Source: Kuafuiihalomonas sp039024635 (GTDB lineage Bacteria; Myxococcota; Kuafuiibacteriia; Kuafuiibacteriales; Kuafuiibacteriaceae). Taken from it: a stretch of 64,000 nt of DNA. The notes beneath the pieces were generated by a model. That model did not search any database. It was not told the DNA's origin and saw only the letters and a program-made list of their open reading frames with translations. The DNA lies in assembly GCA_039024635.1 (NCBI GenBank), contig JBCCQA010000005.1, positions 1 to 64,000 of the forward strand, in the 5' to 3' direction. Both the position numbers and the translations under genes were made by a program. Position 1 is the stretch's first letter. Every line of letters begins with the position of its first letter. Positions 34,856-43,709 of the stretch are shown piece after piece.

Positions 34856-36832
34856 CTAGCTCTCCAGCTCTGTTTCTGGATCGGCGCGGGTGGATAGGGT
34901 CAGCCGTCGAAGCGGGGGTGGGCTTGCGCTGCTCGACGGACCAAAGTCGACGGCTCGCAGGCTTCGGAGGGCGTCCTTGAGAGCTTGGGCTGCCCCGTCG
35001 TCCCACTTTGAACGGTAGGGCAGGTATTCCAGCTCATGGGCCTTGTCGACCAGCGCGGCAAAGGAGATGTCGTCCGATGCAGTCGGACCGTGCTGAGGTA
35101 CGCTCTCTTTCTCAAAGCCCGTGCGCAGCTTCTCCAGGTGTTCGTCCATCGCCACCATGCCTGCTCGCAAGCGTGTCCATCGATGGCGAGCCCATTGTCC
35201 AGGACAGGCCTTTTCTGCCGGCGCATGTGGAGGCGCCTCTCCGCGGACCATCCAGCCCAGGTTTTCGCCCGCAGCCCGGCCCCGGTACTGAAGCTTGGCG
35301 ATGACCTCCGGACCCATGTCGAGGTTCATTCCGCCCTCGTTCTTGGCCATTCGTATCGTGCAGATGCGGTCTCGCACGCCGATGGCTCGGCTCATGGTGT
35401 TGTCCGACCAGTTCTGCATGGTGTTCAGGACTTCACCCAGTAGCTCGGCCGTGGAAGCGATGTCGTAGATGACCGGCTGAGAACCCGAGTTCGTCCGCAG
35501 GGGGCGCCACACGTTCTGGTGGGCGAAGCTCATTTGGGTCGCTTCGTCATCGCCGGCTGGGACCGGACGGGAGAGACCAGTGGCCAAGTTGATGCCGTAG
35601 GTAGGCTTCGAAGGCAGTGGTGCATCGAAGAGATGGGCCGGCAGGTTCGAACAGATGCCGCCGTCCGAAAGCCAAACCTGACGGTAGTCGTAGTCCCACT
35701 TGCCCTCTGCGTTCCGGATTGGCGTAAGGCGATAAAGAGGAACGGCCGAAATCAGCACTGGGAAAGACAGCGAGACCCTGGCGCCCAGAAGAACCGGGAG
35801 CTCGCTGGCTGGGGGTAGCTTCAGGAGCTTCGCCTCATCGAGCTCTGGCTTCTTCGACGAGGTCTTGGAAGCCTCTCGGCCTCGCTCGATGAGGTACTCG
35901 GCGACAGCCGCAGGAAGCAGCTTCTTCATCTCCTCGGGCCGAAAGGCCCAGGTCTCGTCCGAGAACGGAAAGGCTTCGCTCGCGCTCTGGGAGAGGTTGG
36001 TGGTCATGGTCACCAGACCGATTCCGGAACGCTCCAGATCCCCATAGGTGAGGGGGCGCTGGAGGTCCTCGGGCGCGTCGACGCGTTTGGGGCCCGCGAT
36101 GGCTTCGATCTTCTCGTGAAGCCAATCCGTCAAACCGATGTCGTCGCCGACGCTCGAACCGTTGCACAGTCCGTGCATGTTCTCCTTCAGGACGCCCGGC
36201 GCTTCGTCGACCAGCATCTTGGCGCCGGCCAAGATCCGAGTTCCCAAATAGACTACGACCAGGATTAGCAGAGCGAGCGCCGCGAAGGCCAAGGTAGCGG
36301 CCTCGGGTGCCAGAGTGATCCAGGTGAGGGCGCCCGCCATGAGGAGAATGGCGCCCCATAGCGGGCGGGAGGCCGGGAGCAGTGGGCCCCGCTTCAGGGC
36401 GAAACCGAGTAGGTTGTTGGTTCGCTCCAGAATGCTGGGCGCCTTCATGGAGCGCTGCTGCCAAAGCAGGTCGAAGTAGGTCTTAGTCTCGGCTTGGGGG
36501 AGGAAGAGGGCTTGGAGCTTGGTCACGCCCGCGGTCGTGTGGGCTAGCTCCTCGGGGAGCTGAGCCAGGTCTTCGAAGCCGGGCCCTCCGTTTTGGCGGC
36601 CATACTCAGCCGCCGCCGTCGTCACCGCTGCGATTGCTCCGGCTGAGGCCCCGCCCACGTTGTGAAAGCGGTGGTCCTTTGCGAGCTCCTTGATGGCGGG
36701 TGGATAGACGATGCCGCTCGTGAGTCCACCTTTCATCACGAGATCGCAGTGATAAGGCAGCTTGGGAGAATCGGTACGGGACGAAGGCGTTGGTTCTATC
36801 TCTTGCTCGGGGCTCATGGGTTGCATGGACAT
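34856..36832 (-). CDS. Patatin-like phospholipase with inserted membrane hairpin
   Basis: This 658-residue patatin-family (PF01734) hydrolase has LVMKGGLTSGIVYPPAIKEL (oxyanion-hole glycines), the nucleophile Ser63 in NVGGASAGAIAAV, and the catalytic Asp in VWLSDGGICSNLPAHLF at about residue 390-405. Between them, residues 157-200 are two hydrophobic helices (LWGAILLMAGALTWITLAPE, LAFAALALLILVVVYLGTRI) that split the catalytic domain, so the enzyme should be membrane-associated. There is no signal peptide. Patatins hydrolyse phospholipid acyl esters. The small gene 36844-37263 starts the transcription unit 11 bp upstream. Confidence 0.9.
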   Translation of the reverse strand: MSMQPMSPEQEIEPTPSSRTDSPKLPYHCDLVMKGGLTSGIVYPPAIKELAKDHRFHNVGGASAGAIAAVTTAAAEYGRQNGGPGFEDLAQLPEELAHTTAGVTKLQALFLPQAETKTYFDLLWQQRSMKAPSILERTNNLLGFALKRGPLLPASRPLWGAILLMAGALTWITLAPEAATLAFAALALLILVVVYLGTRILAGAKMLVDEAPGVLKENMHGLCNGSSVGDDIGLTDWLHEKIEAIAGPKRVDAPEDLQRPLTYGDLERSGIGLVTMTTNLSQSASEAFPFSDETWAFRPEEMKKLLPAAVAEYLIERGREASKTSSKKPELDEAKLLKLPPASELPVLLGARVSLSFPVLISAVPLYRLTPIRNAEGKWDYDYRQVWLSDGGICSNLPAHLFDAPLPSKPTYGINLATGLSRPVPAGDDEATQMSFAHQNVWRPLRTNSGSQPVIYDIASTAELLGEVLNTMQNWSDNTMSRAIGVRDRICTIRMAKNEGGMNLDMGPEVIAKLQYRGRAAGENLGWMVRGEAPPHAPAEKACPGQWARHRWTRLRAGMVAMDEHLEKLRTGFEKESVPQHGPTASDDISFAALVDKAHELEYLPYRSKWDDGAAQALKDALRSLRAVDFGPSSSASPPPLRRLTLSTRADPETELES

Positions 36833-36843
36833 ATGGATTCCTT

Positions 36844-37263
36844 TCAGGGATCGACGACTTCGACCTTGGCCAGGGGTCGGTTCTCTCGATCGAGTTCGCC
36901 GTTCTCGTGAAACTCGCTTTCAAAGACCTCGTCCATGGAGATGGTCCCGAGATCCCGGTCCGGCACTCTTCGGAGGATGGCTCCCAAGGTGTTGATGGCG
37001 GCCTTGCCAAGGACGAGCCACGGCGCTACCGCGGCCGCGGCGGTGGTGGCGAGGATGTCCGGGATGGCGTCAACCAGCTCCCCTCCCGCTTCCCTTTGCA
37101 GTCCGTCCACGACCTCACCCGCGCTTCGGGCCTTGTTGCGAGTGTGCCGAACGAAGAGCCGGGAGCGGACTGACTGATCGATGAGAAAATAGAGCCTCCA
37201 CTTCTTCTTGGGACGGTAGATACGGATCTCCTCCAGCTCTAGGCGAACGGTTCGACTAGACAT
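36844..37263 (-). CDS. Hypothetical protein paired with patatin
   Basis: This 139-residue protein is not recognised. The N terminus is beta-rich and basic (VRLELEEIRIYRPKKKWRLY, FLIDQSVRSRLFVRHTRNKA). A central Ala-rich hydrophobic stretch follows (ILATTAAAAVAPWLVLGKAA), and the C terminus is acidic (GTISMDEVFESEFHENGELD). It precedes the patatin gene by 11 bp on the same strand, so the two are likely co-expressed. It could be a partner, inhibitor or membrane adaptor of the phospholipase; this is inference. Confidence 0.75.
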   Translation of the reverse strand: MSSRTVRLELEEIRIYRPKKKWRLYFLIDQSVRSRLFVRHTRNKARSAGEVVDGLQREAGGELVDAIPDILATTAAAAVAPWLVLGKAAINTLGAILRRVPDRDLGTISMDEVFESEFHENGELDRENRPLAKVEVVDP

Positions 37264-37507
37264 GTGCCGGATCTACGGGAGGGGCATGTGGCCGGCCAAG
37301 AGGGCCGATGGCGGTGTGACAGGCACGGATGCCGGGGCCCATACCGCTGTTTCAGAGCTGCTCGAATCGTGGAGTTTCGAGCACGATCTCCGCGTGAGAC
37401 CTGCGCTCTGCTGTCCATGAGGACAGTCAAGAGTGCCACCGACAAGGTGACACGGCCTTCGGCATGGTTGCTAAAGCCCTCGATGAAAGTCACCTCATGG
37501 TGCAGCG

Positions 37508-39103
37508 ATGGCAATTGATTGCAGAGAGATGAGGGAAGAGTCCCTCTGTCAGTGGACGGATTGGTTGGGCCTTCAGGCGGTCGACGTCGAGGTTCTTCGA
37601 CCCAAGACCCAGACAGAACTGCTTCGCAGGCTGCGGCGCTTCGGTCAGCTCGATCGGCGGCGGATCCGTGCCGCGGGATCGGGCCATTCGACTTCGGTCG
37701 TTGCCCAGCCGAGAGCGGGAGAATTCTTGGTTCAGATCGAAGACTGCCAGCTCGACCACACTCACTTGGACCAAGGGTGGTTGAAGCATCCCGACCCACT
37801 CCACCTTCGCGTTCGAGCTGGAATGCGCATTCAGGACCTGAACGATCGTCTCGCAACCGACGGGCAGGGGCGGGCCTTGCCCAACATGGGCGCCTATGAT
37901 GGTCAGACCCTCGCCGGAGCCATCAGCACCAGCACCCACGGCACGGGAACGATCACGGGCCCGCTCTGCGACATGGTCAAGAGCGTGGAGCTGGTGGGGG
38001 TCGAGGCCGACGAGCGAGGCCACCCCAAGGTGCAGGCCTTCCGAATCGAGCCGAAGCGCGGGATTACGGATCCCGTGGCATTCCAGGCCGACTACTCCAT
38101 TCACGAGACCAAGCTGATTCAGGAAGACGAAGTCTTCTACAGCGTGGTGGTGGGGCTCGGCTGCTTCGGGATAGTGACCGGATACACTCTGGAGCTGACC
38201 GATGCATTCTGGGTTGAGGAGGGCCGCAGCATGGAGCCTTGGTACCTCGTTCGGCCTCATCTCCACCGATGGGTCGAGGAGTATGACTTCTTCGACATGG
38301 TCATTTCGGCTTTGCCGGAAATGGGGCACCACCGATGTCAGGTTACCCGGCGCCGGAAGATAGCGCCGAAGGACACCCCCCCGCCGGCGCGGAACGATGC
38401 CCGTATCGAGCCACTGCGGAAGCGGTGGCAGAGGGCAGTGGACGAAGGCCACCCCAACCCGCAGGCGAAGGTGGCGGCCACCATGGTCAAGCTGGCCAAC
38501 GCAAGACCGCGTTTCGCGAACTCGTGCACCATCGGTCGACTCCAAGAAGAGGCAGAGGCTCACCCCTCTAGCGACCGGGTCTGGTGGTCGAGCCGGAGCG
38601 ACGTGGTCTTCTTGGGAAGCGTGGGCAAGTTCATCCACGCAACCTCGACCGAGGTGGCCTTCGACAGGGTCCACGCCATCGAAGCGGTCGAGCGCATCTT
38701 CGCCCACATGGGCATGCTCTGGGACCGAGGCTACTTTCATGGCTCCCCCATCGGCGTTCGATTCCAGAGAGGGTCTCCGCACTACTTATCGCCTCAGTAC
38801 GGCAGAGAGACCTGCACCATCGAAGCGCCCATCATCCCGGGGATTCGGCGCCGAGGCGACGAGACCTCTGGGGCTTCGACTCGGGCCATCGCTCTGATGC
38901 TCAAACGCTTCGAAGAAGAGCTGCAGGCTCAGCCCATCTCCGGCCGACCTCACTGGGGACAGCGCAACACGCAGACTCTCTCTGAAGCCGAGCTCCAGTA
39001 CCCGAAATGGAATGTCTGGCGACGCGTCTATGAGCGCTTCAACGCGTTCGGGACCTTCGACAGCGCACTGACCGACGCCCTCGGCCTGAGCATGGGTCGC
39101 TGA
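37508..39103 (+). CDS. FAD-dependent aldonolactone-oxidase-like oxidoreductase
   Basis: This 531-residue enzyme belongs to the FAD_binding_4 (PCMH) family with an ALO-type C-terminal domain. Visible motifs are RRIRAAGSGHSTSVVAQPRA (H60 may be the flavin-attachment residue), HLRVRAGMRIQDLNDRLATD, and LPNMGAYDGQTLAGAISTST followed by HGTG. Relatives oxidise L-gulono- or D-arabinono-1,4-lactone or other sugar alcohols. The true substrate is not clear because the C-terminal HWG motif (RPHWGQRN) is kept but the middle is divergent. It overlaps the next gene by one base (TGATG), so the two are coupled. Confidence 0.85.
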   Translation: MAIDCREMREESLCQWTDWLGLQAVDVEVLRPKTQTELLRRLRRFGQLDRRRIRAAGSGHSTSVVAQPRAGEFLVQIEDCQLDHTHLDQGWLKHPDPLHLRVRAGMRIQDLNDRLATDGQGRALPNMGAYDGQTLAGAISTSTHGTGTITGPLCDMVKSVELVGVEADERGHPKVQAFRIEPKRGITDPVAFQADYSIHETKLIQEDEVFYSVVVGLGCFGIVTGYTLELTDAFWVEEGRSMEPWYLVRPHLHRWVEEYDFFDMVISALPEMGHHRCQVTRRRKIAPKDTPPPARNDARIEPLRKRWQRAVDEGHPNPQAKVAATMVKLANARPRFANSCTIGRLQEEAEAHPSSDRVWWSSRSDVVFLGSVGKFIHATSTEVAFDRVHAIEAVERIFAHMGMLWDRGYFHGSPIGVRFQRGSPHYLSPQYGRETCTIEAPIIPGIRRRGDETSGASTRAIALMLKRFEEELQAQPISGRPHWGQRNTQTLSEAELQYPKWNVWRRVYERFNAFGTFDSALTDALGLSMGR

Positions 39104-40704
39104 TGGAGTACGTCCGAATCGGCATCGTCGACGATCCACACAAGGACCGTAGGGCTCTGCTGGCTTGGGAGCCTCGCCAGCCGCCGAAGGAACCGGCCCG
39201 ACCTCACGTTCGTTTTCAGGAGCGGCACGCAGATGGAGATGACGGACGGTTGGTTCGAGAGTTTCGCCGGGAGGCCGCCCGCCGAGATCCCGCTCACCTC
39301 ATGGCGATGGCGGTCTTCCTGTGGGATCGAGACCGAGAGCACGGCGAGATCTTCGCCGACCTGGCAGCGACCGGTCGGGTGGCTCGTTCTCGACTCTCCG
39401 GGGTCTCTGGACTGGACGTAGCCGAGCGCGCTCGCCATGCCTTCGGTCAGGTCCCGGACCTCCAGCGCAAGGTCGACCAGATCATGGCCCACAGCCAAGC
39501 CGTCGAGGCCTATCTGGACAAGCCCGAGTGGGCGCGAAGGCAGGACCCAATAGCGCTTCGCGGCGGCGAGACCAGATATCTGGCTGTCTGCTCGGACGAG
39601 GACGTGCCGTGGCGGCCGGTCAACGTCGAATCGTCGAACGCGGTGCAGCTCGATCTCGAGGTTCCACTCCCATCTCGGACCGTCACCACCCGGCTGGTGG
39701 TGGTGGGTGAACCTGCAGAGGCGAAGGGCTGGGTCCTGTACGCCCACGGTGGGGCCTCTCGAGCCGAAGAGTGCGAGGCGGTCGCTCAGGCTCTCCGTGT
39801 CCTACCCGACGGGCGAGACATCGTCGTCGTCAGTCCGGACCTACCCGGCTGCGGCTTTGGAGAGCGAGTCCCGTGCGAAGAGGTCGGTCTCGACCCGAAG
39901 AAGCGCTTGCCCCGCAATGCCGAGGAGCACGGCCCTTTTCCTTTCCTTGATCACCTGGACGACTTTCTGGGGGCCTTGGTTCCCGCCGTTCGCGCCGGGA
40001 TTCCCGAACTGGACGGCAAGCCGCTCCTGGCCATGTGCGGCGGCAGCTTGGGTGGAAATCTCTCCCTTCGGGCGGCCTGGAAGGGTCAGCTCCCGGCCCG
40101 TCGATACGTCGCCTGGTCGCCGGCTAGCATTTGGGATCCTCTGGATGACCCCATCGGACTCAAGAACATGGGTCCGGAGGTCGCCTACCGAATGGCATCG
40201 GATTCCGAGCTGGACCCGGCCAATCGACCCGAGGAGAGCAGTCGTCGGAAGTACTTCTTCAGCACTTTCGAAAAGAACATCCCTTTTACGCCCAAGAGCG
40301 CTGACATGTGGTGGGACGCGCATTGGCCCCATCGCGAGGCCTGGAGGGCGGCGGCCAGGGCGGATCGGACCGAAGTCTACGACGAGCTTCATCGGTGCTA
40401 CACGTGGCGCTACTCCTATGAGCAGCTCTTCTTCAGCTGGCAGCAAGAAGAAGCGGGCGTGCGTCGCCGACTGGCCATTCCCAAGGAGCGGCCCATCTGT
40501 TTGCTCGCCGGTACCGGTGACAACTTCCACTTCTCCCACATCTTCGATCGGGTTCAGGCGGTAGGCCTTCTTCGAGAAGAGATGCCGGCGGCGGAGCGGG
40601 TCGTTCTCATGGGTCGGACCGGTCACTCCATTCACGACGAGCGCCCACGTCTTCTCGCCCGGGAGCTTCTAGCCGCGATCCAGGTCGCCAGCGGAACGAG
40701 CTGA
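39103..40704 (+). CDS. Large alpha/beta-hydrolase-like protein
   Basis: This 533-residue protein begins at the ATG overlapping the stop of the FAD oxidase. The first 180 residues have no recognised family. From about residue 195 an alpha/beta hydrolase fold is visible: GWVLYAHGGASRAEECEAVA (oxyanion loop), IVVVSPDLPGCGFGERV, nucleophile Ser315 in MCGGSLGGNLSLRAA, CLLAGTGDNFHFSHI (acid strand) and MGRTGHSIHDE (catalytic His). There is no signal peptide, so it is probably cytoplasmic. Coupling to the oxidase suggests consecutive steps, for example lactone or ester processing; this is inference. Confidence 0.8.
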   Translation: MEYVRIGIVDDPHKDRRALLAWEPRQPPKEPARPHVRFQERHADGDDGRLVREFRREAARRDPAHLMAMAVFLWDRDREHGEIFADLAATGRVARSRLSGVSGLDVAERARHAFGQVPDLQRKVDQIMAHSQAVEAYLDKPEWARRQDPIALRGGETRYLAVCSDEDVPWRPVNVESSNAVQLDLEVPLPSRTVTTRLVVVGEPAEAKGWVLYAHGGASRAEECEAVAQALRVLPDGRDIVVVSPDLPGCGFGERVPCEEVGLDPKKRLPRNAEEHGPFPFLDHLDDFLGALVPAVRAGIPELDGKPLLAMCGGSLGGNLSLRAAWKGQLPARRYVAWSPASIWDPLDDPIGLKNMGPEVAYRMASDSELDPANRPEESSRRKYFFSTFEKNIPFTPKSADMWWDAHWPHREAWRAAARADRTEVYDELHRCYTWRYSYEQLFFSWQQEEAGVRRRLAIPKERPICLLAGTGDNFHFSHIFDRVQAVGLLREEMPAAERVVLMGRTGHSIHDERPRLLARELLAAIQVASGTS

Positions 40705-41025
40705 AGACTCGTCTTCCTTGGTCTGGGGAAGCTTGGTTCCGGCCTGTATCTCCAGATGTAGCGCTGCGCGGGCGATGAGGTAGGCGCTGACGGGAGCGGT
40801 CAAAAAGAGAAAGGCGGTGATGAGAAGCTCGTGCACGCTGAGACCGCTCTCGCGCTGGGAGGCGTGAAGAGCAGAGGCGACGAGCAGGCAGCCGACGCCC
40901 AGGGTCGTAGCCTTCGTCGGGGCGTGGAGGCGGGCATAGATGTCAGGCAGCTTCACGAGTCCATAGGAGCCGAGGAGAACGAAGGCCGCGCCGACGATGA
41001 GAAAGGTCGAGATCAGGAGCTCCAT
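40669..41025 (-). CDS. mrpG: Na+/H+ antiporter subunit MrpG
   Basis: This 118-residue subunit starts at ATG 41025 (MELLISTFLIVGAAFVLLGS). The family signature GLVKLPDIYARLHAPTKATT is followed by membrane helices LGVGCLLVASAL and LLITAFLFLTAPVSAYLIAR. It is the last gene of the Mrp operon. Its 3' end overlaps the 3' end of the convergent hydrolase gene by 36 bp. Confidence 0.93.
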   Translation of the reverse strand: MELLISTFLIVGAAFVLLGSYGLVKLPDIYARLHAPTKATTLGVGCLLVASALHASQRESGLSVHELLITAFLFLTAPVSAYLIARAALHLEIQAGTKLPQTKEDESSARSAGDLDRG

Positions 41026-41033
41026 CGGTGGCC

Positions 41034-41303
41034 TCACTCCATGATGTCCCCTCGCAAGAGGTATTTTGCGAAAGCACACGTGCCCACGAATCCCATCATG
41101 GAGATCAGGAGCACGGACTCGAAGTACACCGAAGTGTCCAACACGATCCCGAGCAAGAGCAGCATGCCGACCGTATTCACAAAGAGAGTGTCCAGTGCGA
41201 GGATGCGGTCTGGGTAGCTGGGCCCTCGAAAAAGGCGGAACAGGCTGAGCACCATGGATACGATCAGCACGACCAGGACAATCCAGGAGACCTTGGTCAA
41301 CAT
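41034..41303 (-). CDS. mrpF: Na+/H+ antiporter subunit MrpF
   Basis: This 89-residue subunit has three membrane helices (MLTKVSWIVLVVLIVSMVLS, then FVNTVGMLLLLGIVLDTSVY, then ISMMGFVGTCAFAKYLLRGD). The hallmark FRGPSYPDRILALDTL is present. It overlaps the end of mrpE by 7 bp and is followed by mrpG after 8 bp. Confidence 0.93.
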   Translation of the reverse strand: MLTKVSWIVLVVLIVSMVLSLFRLFRGPSYPDRILALDTLFVNTVGMLLLLGIVLDTSVYFESVLLISMMGFVGTCAFAKYLLRGDIME

Positions 41304-41785
41304 CCCAGGGCCTTCCGTAGGGGGCTCTCGTAGCGCCGCTTGATTTCGGCAATCGCGGCCGTCTCGTCGTCGACGTCCAGCGCGTGGACGACCAGCACGC
41401 TGCTGCTCTCTCGGAAGTAGACCGTGAGCGTTCCCGGAGTGAGCGTGATCATCGAAGCCAGGACTGCCACCCCGAAGGCGTCCTCGATCTCGATGGGTAC
41501 TTCGAGAAAGGCCGGCCGAAGTCGGTCGTTGGGGCCAAGCACGAGGCGCGCCACTCGGAGGTTGGCGATGAGAACGTCGTAAGCGAATACGATCATCAGG
41601 CGCAGGGCCGGAATGGGCCGCCTCAGAGAGGGCGCGTCAGGCCAAAAGGCGTAGGTGAGGCCGGGCAGAAGCAAGCCCAGCAAGGCGGCGAGGACCAGGT
41701 GGCCAGGAGCCGCGCTGTTGTTGGCGAGCAGCCACGTGCCCGCCACGACCAAAGACAGCCAGGGGCGCCCGAACCACCTGTTCAC
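41297..41785 (-). CDS. mrpE: Na+/H+ antiporter subunit MrpE
   Basis: This 162-residue subunit has N-terminal helices (WLSLVVAGTWLLANNSAAPG, LVLAALLGLLLPGLTYAFWP) and then VLIANLRVARLVLGPNDRLR. The conserved LASMITLTPGTLTVYFRESS is followed by LVVHALDVDD. It overlaps mrpD by 4 bp at its start and mrpF by 7 bp at its end. It is required for assembly of the multi-subunit antiporter. Confidence 0.93.
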   Translation of the reverse strand: MNRWFGRPWLSLVVAGTWLLANNSAAPGHLVLAALLGLLLPGLTYAFWPDAPSLRRPIPALRLMIVFAYDVLIANLRVARLVLGPNDRLRPAFLEVPIEIEDAFGVAVLASMITLTPGTLTVYFRESSSVLVVHALDVDDETAAIAEIKRRYESPLRKALGC

Positions 41786-43365
41786 GGGGTGTCCTCCTCT
41801 CCCGGCCGACGGACCCGGGCATCGCCGCCCTCCGAAAGACCGTTAGGGGCCTTGGAGTCGGAGCGGCTCCTCAAGACTCTCTCGATCATGGTCTCACGAT
41901 CGTAGACCGAAGCCGCAGCCTCTCTGGTAAAGGCGTCGATGGGGCCTGCGAACAGCGCGATCAGCAGGCTCGCCGACATCAGGAAGATGGCGGGCCCCAA
42001 GGATGCGTTCGGTCCTGGCGGGCAACCCTTCGGCTCTCGCGCAAGCACGTTCCAGAACAGCACGCTGCCGACCCGAGCGAGTTGAACCAAGAGAAGGAAG
42101 CTCGTGCTCAGGATGATGCCCCACACCGCCGGCCGCATCTCGGATGGGGTCGCCGATAGGATCAAAGCTTTGCTGATGAAGCCACTCAGCGGGGGCAGAC
42201 CGACGACCGACATGGCGGCGATGAGAAAGAGGACGGCCAGCGCTCGTCCTTGGTGAACCACGGGCCCGGCCGACAGTCTTCCACCCAGCTCGCCCCGCTG
42301 ATGGATGATGGCGCCGGCCATCAAGAAGAGCCCCGCCGTGAGGAATGTGCTGTGGACGATGTAGAAGATGGCGGCGGCGAGGCCGGCCTCGGTGAACTGG
42401 CCAAGTGATATGGCCTGGAGCCCGACCGACACGACGATCAAGAAGCTCACCGTATTCTTGAGATCGGTCGCGGCCAGGGTTCCCAGGGTGCCTACCAGGA
42501 GTGTGACCAGACCCAGTCCTCCCACCCAGGGCTCCGCGACTCCGCCCACGCCGGGCTGTTCGGGCCCAAAGAGAGGTATGAAGACGCGAATGATCCCGTA
42601 GATGCCCACTTTGGTCATGATGGCGAAGAAGGCGGACACCGGCGTCGTTGCGGCCTCGTACGTGGAGGGCAGCCACAGGCTCATGGGTACGATGGCCGCC
42701 TTGAGTCCGAACACGACGAGCAGCAGGCCTGCCGCCGCCCGAATCAGAGGAACGTCGGCGGAGGTCGCCGTCGCTACCTTGGCAGCCATGTCAGCCATGT
42801 TCAGCGTGCCGAGCGTGCCGTAGAGCAGGCCCACCGACAGGAGGAAGAGAGCGGAGCCCACCAAGTTCAGCACCACGTAGTGGAGCGTCGCGCGGACCCG
42901 AGCGGGTCCACCGCCGTAGACGAGCAGGGCGTAGGACGCGATGAGTAGAATCTCGAAGAAGACGAAGAGATTGAACAGGTCGCCGGTCATGAAGGCGCCG
43001 CAAAGGCCCATGACCTGGAGATGGACTAGGGGGTGGAAGTACGGGCCTCGGGTGTCGTCGCCACCCCATGCCGCCAATAGCACGACGAGGGCCAAAACGA
43101 CGGTGAGGGCCACCATGGTGGCGCTGAGCCGATCCACGACCAGCGTGATGGCGAAGGGCGCTGGCCAGTTCCCGAGTCGATAGACGAACACCTGACCATC
43201 CGCGCTCAGGGACAGCATCCACACCGAGAGTCCCAGGAGTAGACTCATGCCGAGGAGGCCGGTCCAGCGCTGGGTGAACGGGCTTCTCGTTGCTTCGCCG
43301 AGCCACAAGCACATGACGGCGGTGAACATCGGCAGCAGCACCATACACACGGGTAGGTGGTTCAC
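41782..43365 (-). CDS. mrpD: Na+/H+ antiporter subunit MrpD
   Basis: This 527-residue subunit belongs to the NuoN/ND2-like proton-translocating family. It has about 14 helices, with FVFFEILLIASYALLVYGGG, FGLKAAIVPMSLWLPSTYEA (conserved Lys) and FAIMTKVGIYGIIRVFIPLF. The C-terminal 40 residues are a charged extension (TMIERVLRSRSDSKAPNGLS). It overlaps its neighbours by 4 bp on each side. It is part of the hexameric or heptameric antiporter that exports Na+ in exchange for protons. Confidence 0.95.
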   Translation of the reverse strand: MNHLPVCMVLLPMFTAVMCLWLGEATRSPFTQRWTGLLGMSLLLGLSVWMLSLSADGQVFVYRLGNWPAPFAITLVVDRLSATMVALTVVLALVVLLAAWGGDDTRGPYFHPLVHLQVMGLCGAFMTGDLFNLFVFFEILLIASYALLVYGGGPARVRATLHYVVLNLVGSALFLLSVGLLYGTLGTLNMADMAAKVATATSADVPLIRAAAGLLLVVFGLKAAIVPMSLWLPSTYEAATTPVSAFFAIMTKVGIYGIIRVFIPLFGPEQPGVGGVAEPWVGGLGLVTLLVGTLGTLAATDLKNTVSFLIVVSVGLQAISLGQFTEAGLAAAIFYIVHSTFLTAGLFLMAGAIIHQRGELGGRLSAGPVVHQGRALAVLFLIAAMSVVGLPPLSGFISKALILSATPSEMRPAVWGIILSTSFLLLVQLARVGSVLFWNVLAREPKGCPPGPNASLGPAIFLMSASLLIALFAGPIDAFTREAAASVYDRETMIERVLRSRSDSKAPNGLSEGGDARVRRPGEEDTP

Positions 43366-43709
43366 GGCTCACCCTCCTGGGCTACGGGTGCATCGACGTC
43401 GTCGTCGCCCAGGCTCCGATGGGCGATAAGGGCGACGACGACGACGAAGGCCGTCATGGCGAAGCCGATGACGATGGCGGTAAGAACGAGCGCCTGGGGG
43501 AGAGGGTCGGCGTACACGGCCGACTCGCCCTCAGGCCCAAGGATAGGGGGCGCGCCAACGGTGAGCCGGCCCATGGAGAAGAGGACGAGGTTGGTGGCGT
43601 AGGATAGGAGCGCGAGCCCAAAGACGACCGACATCGAACGTCGTCGAAGCAAGAGGTACACGCCACAGGACGCCACCACGCCTACGCTGGCTGCGAGCAT
43701 CCACTCCAT
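43362..43709 (-). CDS. mrpC: Na+/H+ antiporter subunit MrpC
   Basis: This 115-residue NuoK-like subunit starts at ATG 43709 (MEWMLAASVGVVASCGVYLL). It contains LRRRSMSVVFGLALLSYATN, LVLFSMGRLTVGAPPI and DPLPQALVLTAIVIGFAMTA, the typical MrpC sequence. Its start shares one base with the mrpA stop (TGATG), and it overlaps mrpD by 4 bp. Confidence 0.94.
   Translation of the reverse strand: MEWMLAASVGVVASCGVYLLLRRRSMSVVFGLALLSYATNLVLFSMGRLTVGAPPILGPEGESAVYADPLPQALVLTAIVIGFAMTAFVVVVALIAHRSLGDDDVDAPVAQEGEP

Noticed and set aside
40669..41352. Long frame covering mrpG and beyond
   Set aside because: The part above 41025 is antisense-shadow sequence overlapping mrpF. MrpG begins at MELLIST.
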